From NCBI GenBank assembly GCA_028554645.1, contig JAQOOI010000021.1, positions 2,294,001 to 2,358,000 on the forward strand: DNA of 64,000 nt. The letters are read 5' to 3'. The notes beneath the pieces are model-generated. The model was not told the DNA's origin and did no database searches. It worked only from the letters and a program-made list of their open reading frames with translations. This DNA is from Omphalotus guepiniiformis. Taxonomy: Eukaryota; Basidiomycota; Agaricomycetes; Agaricales; Omphalotaceae. Positions within the stretch are counted from its first letter, which is position 1; each line of letters opens with the position of its first letter. Shown here one piece after another: positions 18,211 to 29,098 of this stretch. The translations under genes and the position numbers were made by a program.

Positions 18211-19374
18211 TCGTGTGAGCGATTTTCGGCTTCCAGTAGGCTGTTTTAAAAGGTTAATAAAAGGAAGAAAGATGAAAGAAACGATACTTACTGCGTTGGT
18301 GGTGTAAGTAATCTCGAACGGATTGGCGGTAACAGTGTCGACCACTTCATCGTCTTCACCAGCACTTGCTTCCGTAGCCTAGACAAAGATGAAATAAATA
18401 AAAGGAAAATAAGAGCAGTAAAAAGAATACGGACCTCGGGTTTAATCTTCTTGGGTCTACCACGACCGCGAGCAGGAGCAACCGACTCGGGTTTCCTAGT
18501 TGCAGAACGCGTGACGATCTTGGAAGTAGAAGGAGAAGGGTCGCGTTTCGCCTTCTTTTTAGGAGGGGAAGCGAGCTCGTCTAGCTGCTCGGAATCGTCG
18601 GAGTCGGTGGAAGAAGGCGAGTATTCATCCTCGACCGGCGGATTTTCAGTAAGAACCTTCACAGGAGGCGCAACTGAAGATGTTTCGGTATCGAGAGGAG
18701 CGGAAAACTCAGGCAAGGAATCGAATTGGAAGGAGGCTTCGTTCTTGAAGTCGTAAGAGTCCACGTCCGGTAATTGTCGAGAAAGAGGAAAAGGCTATAA
18801 AGAGAATTAGTAAAGAAAAGGGAAATATAATGAGGGAGCTACCGAAAGTTTCAGCTGGCGAAGTCGTTTCGTAGTCGCTTTTGGGATAACGAGAGGTTCG
18901 AAGTCTTTGTACTCCTTACACTCCTTGTCGCGAAGTAACCAAGCAAGACGGGAAATAGACCACCAGAAGCAACGGGCGTAATAAGGCAGATCCGTCTCGT
19001 TAGCCCAGTCGTCGAAGAAATGAGACTAGAAGGTAGAGATAAAAATATTAATATAAGGAACAAAGAAAATAAAGAAAATGTCTTACCCAGTCGAGGTATG
19101 CGTATGTTAGAGCCTCCAGGACACGGGCACTGGGATAATCGTTCTCGTAGTCCGGAGATTCGAAGTTGGCGATATAAATTTCGGAAAGTTGGGACTGAAT
19201 TTTTGTTAACGACTTTTGTAACATATGGTGTCGAACAAGGGGAAGAGAGACTGGCTCGAAAGAAGGGACAGGATTCTTCAATTTAGCGACGCGTTTTCGA
19301 GAGCTTGTTACTTCGACGGTTGGGGCCGTCTTTTTGCTACCGCGTTTGTCGTCTGTTGGTAGTTTGGGCGCCAT

Positions 19375-19902
19375 TGGAGCAAACGAAGAAGGGAGAGAAT
19401 GAAGCCAACACAAAAGAAGAATAGAACGATTAAAAGAAGTAGAATACAAGTCAGAAGAGAAAGAACGAAGTTCCGGCTCGCTCTGTAAATTTTGAGAGTC
19501 GGAGGGAGAGGAATCATAGGAAGAAAGAAAAAGCGAAGTTGAGCCCATATATAATGAAGTGACGGGCGTGAAAAGCAAAAAGATGTGAATAAAAGACATG
19601 ACAACGTATAAGGTAATAATGACTCACCTATGATGGGAAACAGCTCGTGTTGAGGGCCGATATTCCAGAAAAACTTTAAAATGAGCGAGTTAGGAAAACA
19701 CACTTCTGAGTTCGTGAGGCCAAAGCTGTTTGTATTCAGTTCCGGCAGTTCGGCAAAAAGTCACGTGATCGTGCCATAGCGGCTTTCGATCCGGTGTTTG
19801 AATAATGGAATATTGACCGGATGAATAATGTTGAAGGAAAATTTTATTGAACTCTTAACAACTGCTGTACTATAAAATAAAGTCAGTAGATTGGCTGAAG
19901 AA
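19375..19902. other. 5' flank of gene Y and 3' noncoding end of element A
   Basis: No further gene is seen. TATATAAT-like sequence near 19547-19553 (TATATAT on the - strand) could be the Y promoter. CCGG words occur near 19742, 19792 and 19819. Confidence 0.4.
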
Positions 19903-19939
19903 TTGACCGGGGACGGTCAAGATTTTAGTTTGGGGGAGA
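19903..19939 (+). promoter_or_regulatory. 3' hairpin plus polypurine tract of element A
   Basis: TTGACC, loop GGGGAC, GGTCAA (19903-19920; 6-bp stem), then TTTTAGTTTGGGGGAGA (19923-19939) directly abutting the 3' LTR. The tract position is that of the plus-strand primer of LTR retrotransposons. Confidence 0.85.
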
Positions 19940-21315
19940 TGATGCGCCGATTTTCGGCACCTGCATTAAATGCCAGGTGATTAGTCATTTTAGGCATTTG
20001 CAGTGAGGTATTAGAGGGTTGAAAGGTGCCCGCCTTGTCAATCAAAATGTGTTGTGATTTGAGTAATAAAGCATGTTCTATTACCTACGGTACAACATGT
20101 GTATCAAGGTTCTAGGCTAGTCAGTACAGTTGTGATGTAGAGAATTGTTCAATAGCCATCCACTGTTGAATCAGACTCACCCAATCTCGTAACGAGAACT
20201 CTGACATCACAACGTCAATTGCATCATATAACTATTAGGGGAACATCTTCCTCCGGTCAATAAAGAATAAAAACCCGGCGGAAACTAAAAATGGATGGAA
20301 CGCAAAATAGAGTCGAAATAATGGATCTAGAATAGTTTTGGGGTATTTACTCCTTAATTAATCGCCAGGAACAAAAGTTGATCGAGGAAATTTGCTTCGA
20401 TTAATTGTCCGGTGAAAATTGCTTGACAAGAAACCGGTTAGGAGGTGTAAAAACTCGATCAGTAAAATTTCTCGGAATACTACTGAATTGAAGGAGTTCC
20501 TTTAACAAAACAATGTGATACTTTGAGGGGTATAATTTCTATCAGGTGATTAATCCTATGGAACCCGGATGCCCGAGAAATGTCAAGGAAATCCGTAAAA
20601 ATGAAATAAAGGGGCTGAATATTGCCTATAATAAAAATAATGGAATTAAAACACATTTTTGAGGTTTGCCTCATAAAATAGACCTATACAAGTAATAATG
20701 GACATACTTGGCACAGATACTTACAACCTACATACACGGATATAGGTATATATATAAAACAGGACAGTTTAGCTATAATTTCCGTTTTTATTAATTTTGG
20801 ACTGGCAGTATGTATAAAAGGGCAGTAACCTGGAGAGAGAAAATCCAGGAGAGTACCATAGAGTCACAGGGTCACTGGGGATCGTCTTTATAACGTGAAT
20901 CGTGCCTGTGAAGGGAAATCCTACCAAAAACATAAAGTTGCCCTGGTCTGTTTATAGTCCGGTGTTTATTGCGATATTGTATAAAGATCATTGTTGGTTG
21001 AATTGAACTGGTTGTGTTATTGGAATTGGTTGTTTGATCTTGTGGTCAATTGGTTGTGATTGTGCAGTGAACACCTGTCTTGTTCAAAACCGTCTTGTGC
21101 TACTTTTTGCCTTAGTGCATTTTAAAAGCTCAGCTATAAAGTTCTTGTGATAAAGATATAAAGTTCTAATAAAGAAGCCATAAGTTTGGTCGTGCGGAAC
21201 CTTCGACAACGCCCCCTCAGACTCGCACCTTTCGAGTGACTTGGTTGTTTTGGTTGTTTTTGGGTTTTTGTTCATTAGCCCTTTAGCAGTTCATTTCCCC
21301 GATTCATTCTCATCA
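19940..21315 (+). repeat. 3' LTR of element A
   Basis: 1376 bp direct repeat of 5085-6460, followed by the target duplication GCGT at 21316. Confidence 0.95.
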
Positions 21316-21337
21316 GCGTGCACCCGAGCCTTGAAAG

Positions 21338-23869
21338 TCACTCTGAGAGGGGATCGTCCCTCCCAGCTAGTGGACTGCTTTCTGGCACCAGGACTTTCCC
21401 GGCTGTCTCCTCCTCCAACTCGTCCTCCTTGTCTTCGTCCTCTTCGACCGTTATCTGCGAGGCACTGACCGCCTGAGGCGATTCGTCAATGTCAGCTGTA
21501 GCAACGGGAGTGGAGTGAATATTGGAAGGGCCGGCTTGCTGCTCGACTTCTGGATCCACCACGACAAAACGACCTGCTTCATTCCTAGCGATGTAACTGG
21601 CCCGAGACACCAGATTGATGTCCCAACCGAGCGCGGTAGCTAGCAACTTTAGCTGCTCGTCGGAATAGTCAAACGTTGGGTCGCCAGCCTGAACCTGATG
21701 TAAAACGAGACGAGGATCGCGGCACGAAGCCTTGATGTGTTCTTGACGCTGCAAGATCGTTCGGTGTACTCGTTCCATTGCTCGCATCTGCGCGGAGACG
21801 CTGTTTTGCATGTCTTCGTAAGTGTCAATAAGAATCTGAAGTTGGTCAGCTTCCTGAGCAACAACTAAGAAATGAAGGATCTTTAATAAAAAGATATCTA
21901 GAGAAATGAGAAATGGGCTTACCGGCACTGCCGCTGCGAGCCAACGTGTATGAAAGACAACGAAGCTGATCGCTGCCTTCCAAACCGTAGGACCAGCTGC
22001 AGGTGTGATTGTCCTTCGCGCAAGTCGCGCAGCGCCACTCGAATGTCTTGCTGTTAAGTTGGGGACGGCATTCCCGCCCTTCTGTGTGTGTACCACCGAC
22101 GCAGGCAGCACAAATAGAGTCGCCGAAGAACTAAAGAGTGACGAAAAGAAAATTTAGCGGGTATTAATCTCGAGTCAGAGAGGTACTTACCCTGTCGAAT
22201 GTACGATTAACCGAAACGAGCTGTTGTAAAGTAACAGGACGGCCATAAGGCCATCCAAAAACAACACGGCCTGCAAAGGAGTCGTTAAACAAACGCTAGA
22301 AAAATGAAAACCCAAAAGATACTTACCGGGTACCTCTTCAAAGTCCTCCTTAGCGCGATTTTGAGGCGTTCGTCCATCTGAGCGCTAAAAAGAAGACATT
22401 ATCAGTAAACAAATGCTGCAATAAAGAAGCGATGAGACTTACTTGAAGATTTGGGGCCTCGTAACGAGTGCCCGGAGCAAGAGAAACAGAAGATGTCGAA
22501 AAGTCAGCGCGAGAAGCCCACAAGGGAGCCTCAAAGTCGACATTGAGATTGACGGGGGCCTTAGCACCCTCAGCCTTGACCGCTTTCTCCTCTTCCTTCT
22601 TCTCCTCTTCCTCGTCGCTGGATGCTGGGACTGTGACTGGAGTTGCCTTAGATCGCGTCTTTCGAGACGCTGGTTCATCGATCGGCTCTTCTACCCGCAT
22701 CTTCCAAATCTTCGGTCGTGGCTTGACCACCTGTTTACCCTTGCCCTGTGTAAGAAAACATGAGAAAAGAATAAATAAATCTACAAAGAAAAAACGTACC
22801 TTTGAAGCCGCAGCTGCAGGCTTCTTACCCTCAGAAACGCGAGACTTCTTGACCGGAGGCTCAGAGCTCTCGGACTCGAAGTCAGTATCATTGTTGTCGT
22901 TGTCGCTAAGCTCAGTCGATTCGGCAGTTGCTTCAACGTCGGAAATCTTGCGCTTCATCTAGAAATGATAAGGATAAGAAATGACAACTTCAAACAAAAG
23001 AAAAAGACTTACTGAACGACCCGGTAAGGGCGTTACAGAGGTCTTGGCCTTTGGCTTTGACTTGGGTTTGGAAATAGGAGCCGGTGTCTTTGACGAGCCA
23101 GCGCGAGCGACCTTCGCAGAAGCAGAAAGTGTGGCAAGAGGCGGGAGTAATATTTCGTCGTCGTCATTGTCGTCTTCCAGCTGCGGAGTTTGCTTAAGTT
23201 TTGGAAATGGAGGCAAGGGCTCCCATAAGTTGCGAAGCTGTAAGAAGTTAGCAAAAAGGAAATGAAACGAAGTCTAAACCAATACTTACTGTATATTTGA
23301 GACAGAAGGAATCAAGTTTAGCGCGATTTAGCCCCCAAGGCAGCACGATAAAGGAAGTCGGCTTTGCCTGATGTAGCCATAGTGCAAGGTTGCAGGCTGA
23401 AAGAAAGGAGCCAGTGAAATAGTCGGGGAGATGTGTATGTGCTCTCTGGCAACGATTGAAGGTTAGAGCGACGCGAGTCTGTAAAGATGAGGTTAGCCAT
23501 AACGAAGATGAAAAGAAATAATGCCTACCAAGGCGAGATTCAAGTCGTCGAAGGCGGAGGTAATGGTTTTTAGCCTGAGACCCTTGCCGAACTCCTTAAA
23601 CGATTGGTCTCGTAAACGACGGTCCAAGTCGCCTAGTCTTGAAGTAATAGCGGAAAGTGCCTTGTAATCCTCTTCGTTCATATCTGAGAGCTGTGAGGGA
23701 GAAAAGAAAAGAAAGAGGCCGTCAATTGAGAACGGTTCTCGAATATATATGTGACACAATGTGAAAAACAGCGCGTGAGAGAAAGGAATTAAAAAGGACT
23801 TACCGGTACCTCGGAAGGCTCCCTACTGAGAGTGATAGAGGAAGCCAATTGCCTTGAAAAGTCATCCAT
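21338..23869 (-). CDS. antisense accessory gene Y of element B' (ten exons, 658 aa, open)
   Basis: Exons in transcript order: 23869-23804, 23690-23529, 23478-23290, 23237-23013, 22958-22800, 22745-22443, 22384-22327, 22270-22191, 22130-21923 and 21864-21338. Every junction is GT...AG and in phase, total 1977 nt. Blocks: N-terminal helices (RLGDLDRRLRDQSF); acidic QLEDDNDDDEI; lysine/proline-rich segment; acidic Ser-rich EATAESTELSDNDNND; a further basic-acidic linker; GWPYGRPVTLQQLVSVNRTF (like KFKDLVSVNRSL in A); Cys6 module CAAC...C...CATCAKDNHTCSW; coiled-coil-like helix; LLATALGWDINLVSRAS; acidic C-terminus. Function unknown; a zinc-dependent nucleic-acid-binding nuclear protein is inferred. 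It is intact although pol and X of the same element are broken. Confidence 0.8.
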
Positions 23870-24139
23870 CGGGGGACGAAGTGAGATGTGAAGAGAAAAT
23901 GAGAATCACTGTCTGTTTAAGTCGAAACTTCGACAGAAGTAGATTGCGGGTTTCGCCGAAGTCTGACATTGCCGTCACATGCCGATGTAAATGTATTGAC
24001 TGGCGATCAATCGAGAAAAGTGTTGCCTAAAGGCAGTCCGTGAAACGTGATATTGTGATATTGAACAGTACGAAATGCGCTTCTATGACAAATCTGCTAG
24101 TAATAATTGTATCTAACTCGATTTTGGCCAATCTGGTAC

Positions 24140-24173
24140 GATCGGGGACGATCTTATTTTACTTTGGGGGAGA
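24140..24173 (+). promoter_or_regulatory. 3' hairpin plus polypurine tract of B'
   Basis: GATC, loop GGGGAC, GATC (24140-24153), then ATTTTACTTTGGGGGAGA (24156-24173) abutting the LTR. The tract differs by one base from the internal copy at 4480. Confidence 0.8.
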
Positions 24174-26019
24174 TGTTGCGTCAAAAAGCCTTTCAGTACT
24201 GAAATCTATCAGATTGAAGTAAAAATGGAATGTTCAAGCATTGGAAACTGAACATAAAGGACTAGAGTCACCCCAGACTGCTAGTTAAGACATGAAACAT
24301 ACTTGTAATCACAATGCCTAAGTGTAGTGTTTGCTACAGTACTAAATCTGGTGCTAAGCAACTGTGACCAATGGGTTATACAAAGAGATACTAGTTATGC
24401 CTCTCCAGATGTGTTGGAATTCCAATGTTCCATACTAGATTGAGTTGGTCAGACCCACCCTCTAATAACTAGAGACTCTACCAAGTGTTGTTGACTGTAA
24501 TCCAAGGGGTTGATGGATTTTCACTTCAATTGAACAACTATCTAAGTCCTTTGGGCTGATCAAAAGTCCAGCTGGTCTTGCTAACTAAGTTGGCACTATA
24601 AGATTGAATGCTGAGAATATGGGCAATCTTGAAGATTGTATTACCAGAGAAATATTTGTACATTGAGTACTATGTGAACATAATGTCACTAAGAGAAACT
24701 GCCAATCTGTGTAATAATGGAGAAGTAGATTCAAAGTTACATCTGCACAAATGAGTTAGATACTCAATACTCATGATGGAAGGAGTTAGATACTGAAAAT
24801 GAGTATCTCTCTGGATCTGAGTATCTATCTGAAATTCAGTAACCCTCTGAAATTGATAAAAGACAAAGGCACTCTAATTGGAGGTCTTAGACAAAACTAT
24901 AGGATAGAATACTGTCCTAGAAGAAGCTGAGAGCTATCCTAAACAAGAGATATAACCTGAGTACAAATCTGACCAAAAAGAGATGTATAGGGGTAAAACT
25001 TGAAATAAACAGCTACTGTACCTTACTGTGGCTGATAGAAACAATGAAGCATGGTCTAGATAAGCTCTAGAGCTTCTACACAACTCCTAATGCTGCCCTA
25101 GTAGAGGAGAATGTGCCAATTTTGGAGAAACTTATAGGGGACCAGATTTGCAATGCACTGAGGAGAATGTCACCCGTCATGATACTGGTTGCTATTTACA
25201 TGTTCTGGACCTTTATTTAGATACCCTGGGTACGCCCTAACACACCTAGAACATGGACAAAGCGATATATTTCTGTTTTTATACCAATCTATACCCAAAG
25301 TTCCTACTTTTTGACTATCTAACTGGAAAATTACCTAGAAAACTACCTAAAAAGAATCCAATCTCTGCTCAATTGATACTTACTTACTTTTGACTCATTT
25401 ACTGTTCAGATTACTCTTTTAATTTCGAGATATATGTTTGATTTTATGATTTAGTATATATAGCTTACAGAGTATCTATTTAGATTTTCTTAAGCAAGTA
25501 CTGCCCAAAGCTACAAGCCAAAGCAGGAAACCCTTCTTAGACGGAATATAGCCTGGCTCTTTAGAGTTCAGTTCGAGAAATATCCAGTTGTGAAAACTTC
25601 TGTAAAGTCCCTTGTGGCAGATAAATTGAAAGAGATACTGAATCTTTGCTGAAACTGCTGTTCTGCCTGTGCTGAATCTGCCTGCTGAAACTGTCTGTGC
25701 TGCATCTGAGACTGTTCCCTGCATTGTCTGACCATTGGATCGAGTTTAAACATCGAGATTGATTGTCCTGAATCCCTCCTGAACCCTGAAAACCACCCTT
25801 ACCTTCTGTCTGAATCTTGTGTTTTGAGATACCCTCTGCCATTTTTCACCCAGATTGAGATAAAGACATCTGTAACCCTGCAGATTTGAAGTTCAATTGT
25901 TGCGTCTAACTGTGCGGAATCTCTGACAACGCCAGTCACACCTCACCATACATCATTCTTGATTTGAGTTGGATTGTGCTTATTTGAGTATCTCTCTCGT
26001 TCATTTCATAGTCACTACA
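24174..26019 (+). repeat. 3' LTR of element B'
   Basis: TGTTGCGTCAAAAAGCC...TAGTCACTACA, 1846 bp. It is similar along its length to the 5' LTR of element B (50816-52629), with many substitutions and small indels. It carries two AGTTAGATACT words (24753 and 24783). A direct target repeat cannot be tested because the 5' end of B' is gone. Confidence 0.92.
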
Positions 26020-26677
26020 GCGGGCAAGACGAAGGTGAAATGTATGTTTTACCATGACTTCGACAGTCACATCACAGAGAACCTGGGCATCGTGGTTAGA
26101 AACTGGCCTCTTAGAGTGTTCTGCAGCCCTGCAGACGTGAAGTCGTGTGTCGAACTCGATGTCCTTTACAATGCCTGGGTCTCTGGAACTACACATTTCT
26201 ATCGCATGACAAACGCCAAGTTTGATGCATGGAAGGATCAGCGTTTCGATGCTGCGCTTCGAATCACGTCGCCCGATGCTGGAGACGGGTCTGTGAATTC
26301 CCAGAACGACGCTGACAACAACACAGCCCCCGTCGACCCCGGTATCCCTACTCCTCACCAAGAGTTTGGCCCACCAGCCCCGCCGTCACAACAGTCTGCA
26401 CCCGCTGATACACCAGATCCTGGCCCATCCGAACCTGCGGCACCACTCTTGTCTGACTGTACTTCCATGTTCGTGAACTCCATGAGCGTCACTGGTGCAA
26501 ATGGCGAGATGGTGCTTGTGACGCATTGCAAACGTGCAAAACGATCCGATGCGGGGAAGAAAAGAAAGAGTAAGAACCAGCGTAAGTTCAGTGCTTGTTG
26601 TATACTTCGTTCAAGACTGAAACATTGTGATAGGCTTGGCCAATGCTGAGAATGGCGATGCCGCACCCGTTAATTAA
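26020..26677 (+). CDS. 3' part of a hypothetical basidiomycete-type gene, cut by the B' LTR
   Basis: Coding frame in GC-richer, host-like DNA starting right at the LTR edge: exon 26020-26581, intron 26582-26633 (GTAAGT...TAG), exon 26634-26677 ending ...APVN. The N-terminal part (HITENLGIVVRNWPLRVFC, LYNAWVSGTTHFYRM) resembles a widespread uncharacterised agaricomycete protein type with a pattern of N-x-G-W-P plus a short helical motif (recalled, not searched). A Pro-rich disordered middle and a basic KRAKRSDAGKKRKSKNQ stretch follow. The original start is lost; any ATG inside the LTR would be fortuitous. Confidence 0.5.
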
Positions 26678-27216
26678 TGTTCGTATACATGTTCACGCAT
26701 AGGAATATAATAGATTGCTTTATTTCAATGTCTTCGCGTTCTGTGTAATAATACAACTGTTGTGCTCGTTCAGTGCAGGCAGCGGCAGAAGAGACGGCGG
26801 GACAATGAGCGGGAAGGCTGTATGATAAAAATAAGCGCGTGACGGCGAGCGAGGCTATGACATGTATATATCGCGTGACAAGATGATGACACGAGTTGTA
26901 TTATATAAGTATGGGCGGGACTAAGCGAGGGAGCGTGCGATGGCAAGCGGGAGACAGCGAGCGGGACCTTGGTGATGGTGATGGGCCCCGGCGAGAACGT
27001 TTGCCGACGAGGGAGTGATGGTGGGAAACACTTGGGAGGTGCCGAGAGGACTTGTGTTGACGTCGTCAACATGTGCTATAGACCCTGGGCTGGACTCCTT
27101 CCTGAATAGAAATAATTCACCTTTATTCACGGAATTGTTGGCACTCAGTGAGAATAAACGACTTCTGGTCTTAGATAATTGCCTAACCGGGTGACTTTGG
27201 CAGTCTTATATTAATA
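26678..27216. other. intergenic stretch, GC-rich middle
   Basis: No gene supported. A purine-rich part (26790-27070, GCGAGCG-type words) and a junction to the family D fragment near 27200. Confidence 0.4.
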
Positions 27217-28551
27217 TCAAATAGTGATGTCGAGGTGATCAGGTTTGCAGATTTGTGCTTTGTGCCCAGAAAAGGTAGCACCTGCCAGTTTTACCTGGTG
27301 CATAATACGATGAATGTCTTGTATGTGTTCCCATACAAAACACCAAATCTTGGGATTTTCTGATAGAATCTCAGGTTGTCCATTGCTATCAAGGTATTGG
27401 GTTCTTGGCCCCTTGATTGCAAGATCATCTATAAATATATTGGCAGTATTTGGCACTTCTTCTTGTAGCACAAAGACCATGCATTTTTGGAATTCTGAAG
27501 GAGAGTTGGTGAATCCTGTGGGTAGGAATGTGATCTGAAGCAATCCTAAGGGTGTCATGAATGCAGTTATCTCGCGTGAGGCAGGGTCAATCTTCCTTGC
27601 ATCAAATCCCCAAAACAGATCAAACACAGTATAAATCTCCCATCCAGCAAATCCTTCTACAAAGTCATCTACAATGGGTAACATCCCAGCATCGCGTATA
27701 GCCACTTTGTTTAAAGGTTGTAGATCATGCACTATTCTGAGTTTGCCATTCTTCTTGAGCACACAGAACCATTTCGATCAATATGATGATTCGCTTGGCT
27801 CATATACTCCTGCATCTATTTTTAACTTTAGCACGTCCATGACCTTGGTTAGAATCCTGGGTGGAATTGGTATGTTGCGGTATTCCCAAGGTTTATGCGG
27901 GATTGTTGGTATAACATATGGGGAGAAATAGGAATCCTTCAGTGTACCTCGTTCGGTGTCCTCAAATGCCAATGCTTCATTATTGATGCATAGCATGTGC
28001 TTAATTAAATTTTCCTCTTCATTGGTGAGAAATCCTGCTGGGTTCACATCCAATATGTCCATTCGTTCTCGGGTTATGTGTCCAGTTGGCACAAATTCCA
28101 GTGGTCGCACCGGTAATGCTGTTAATGATAGCATGGGATCCTCGGGTATTCGTCTTCTAACCTTTGAGTCAGGTGGCATCCATGTTGATACTGGTTTTAC
28201 CTTCTTCCATACACGTTTGTAGGCGGTAAAAATCATACCTGCCAACTGTTGGCAGTACAAGGTGTCGGAATTTCGTAATTCTTGTGTACTAGTCAGTAGT
28301 ACCTTGCATTCATCATTTACTGCTAATTGGTGGCAGTGGAGATCATCAGGATCTCTAAATTCTTTGGCGCTAATCAGTAGTGCTTTGTGATCTGCATATG
28401 TTGTCAGTCGGTGACCGCAAAGATATTCGGTATCTTTGTATTCCTTAGTGTTAATTGGTAACACTATGTATTCATCATCATCCTCAGGACGGAATTTGAT
28501 GGTGTCTCCATCAGGGAGAGATAACTGGACAGTACTATATCGCTTGTCCAA
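27217..28551 (-). pseudogene. decayed pol fragment of a fourth gypsy family (D): linker and RT
   Basis: Reverse transcriptase of a gypsy element different from A, B and C. Upstream linker ends IPIPPRILTKVMDVLK..., followed by YEPSESSY; the frame is then closed by TGA (in place of CGA, Arg) near 27778 and resumes SKWFCVLKKNGK. RT motifs: FDLFWGFD, LPTGFTNSP and IFIDDLAIKGP, where Phe-Ile-Asp-Asp replaces Tyr-X-Asp-Asp. It ends abruptly at ICKPD, before the RT C-terminus. The N-terminal linker contains three imperfect repeats of about 27 residues (KEYKDTEYLCGHRL, KEFRDPDDLHCHQL, QELRNSDTLYCQQL). No LTR was recognised. Confidence 0.8.
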
Positions 28552-29098
28552 TTGTAAGCTTCAATTAGCTTTTAACTTCTTCTTGTGCTGAATTTTGTCA
28601 GTTTCCAGCTTCCTTTTCTTGCATCGTACAAGAAAACTTCGATATTCTTGAGTTATTCGTTTTGTGTGAATCCCATTTCCTCTTATACTGTCAGTCCACA
28701 AGTACACTTGGAATGAACTTGTATTCCAACTATGCAAAAGATGATAGCGACTTGTCACCATGGGAAGTAGGATTCTGAAGAAGTGAAAAGGTCTGAGAAC
28801 CCTAATTTGAGTCCAGAGTGAGGATTGGAAAAGCATATAGAGACCTAGAACTGAGTGGGGAGTAATGAGTACAGGAAAGTTCCATAAAACTGAGCAGGGA
28901 GTATTGAGAAAGGCATCATTGGTAGTACATGGAAGGAAGTAAGAATGGAAACAGGTAAGGGCCATAACAAAACCAGAAACTGAGAGGGGATTGATGATGA
29001 TACAGGAAAGAAATCTCCATAAATATAGTGTACAAGATAAACCAGAAGCTGACACCGGGAGCAAAGTCCAGGTCACCTGAAATGTAAGTGCCTTCGGC
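28552..29098. other. AT-rich stretch between family D fragment and CACTA-like element
   Basis: An open frame on the - strand (28561-29076) has hydrophobic, low-complexity content without recognisable homology and is not annotated. The phrase GTTCCATAAAACTGAG and relatives recur loosely. Confidence 0.3.

Larger units (their letters stand above)
15959..19374 (-). pseudogene. antisense accessory gene Y of element A, interrupted by a family C solo LTR
   Basis: Without the inserted LTR the gene has six exons: 19374-19087, 19025-18843, 18794-18435, 18378-18292, 18240-18211 joined to 16701-16401, and 16350-15959 (546 aa). The LTR with its TCGT duplication sits inside exon 5. Removing LTR plus one TCGT restores an open frame (SLTR/DSRFAS), so the gene was intact before insertion. 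Features in order: basic N-terminus; WA/FWW-rich helical region; acidic Ser-rich linker; AT-hook-like RGRGRPKK; Cys6 module (CAGC...C...CSVCEKWKRPCSF); long helical, coiled-coil-like segment; conserved LLAATLGWKVDDF. The Cys6, coiled-coil and LGW blocks recur in Y of B and C. A DNA-binding role is inferred only from the Cys6 module and the AT-hook-like motif. Confidence 0.78.
5085..21315 (+). mobile_element. Element A: complete 16.2-kb Ty3/gypsy LTR retrotransposon with antisense accessory genes
   Basis: Bounded by two 1376-bp direct LTRs with perfect 5-bp terminal inverted repeats (TGATG...CATCA). The target duplication is GCGT (5081-5084 and 21316-21319). The uninterrupted target sequence exists in element B near 62605-62620, which proves the boundaries. 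Order: LTR, PBS, gag, protease, pol on the + strand; X and Y on the - strand; polypurine tract; LTR. At 16.2 kb it is far longer than usual fungal gypsy elements of about 5-8 kb; about 6.2 kb separates pol from the 3' LTR. gag, protease, pol and X are intact. Y is interrupted by a family C solo LTR. Confidence 0.95.
881..26019 (+). mobile_element. B': 5'-truncated, decayed Ty3/gypsy element of family B, split by element A
   Basis: From 881 the sequence is nearly identical to element B from 58420 onwards: the last part of pol, antisense gene X, an internal hairpin plus polypurine tract, antisense gene Y, 3' polypurine tract and LTR. The left LTR, gag, protease and RT/RNase H are missing. The stretch 5085-21315 is a separate younger insertion (element A); without it 5084 joins 21316 and matches B at 62609-62613. 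Pol carries a stop and a frameshift and gene X carries a frameshift, while gene Y is open throughout its ten exons. Confidence 0.85.

Noticed and set aside
13935..19374. Envelope gene as explanation of the extra region
   Set aside because: The genes are antisense and intron-rich and show no signal peptide, membrane helix or cleavage site.
25969..26019. Start of the 26020-26677 gene inside the LTR
   Set aside because: The same LTR bases precede the PBS in element B, so the ATG at 25969 belongs to the LTR, not to the gene.
28561..29076. 171-aa frame on the - strand
   Set aside because: Hydrophobic low-complexity content, no motif, no splice context; likely chance.
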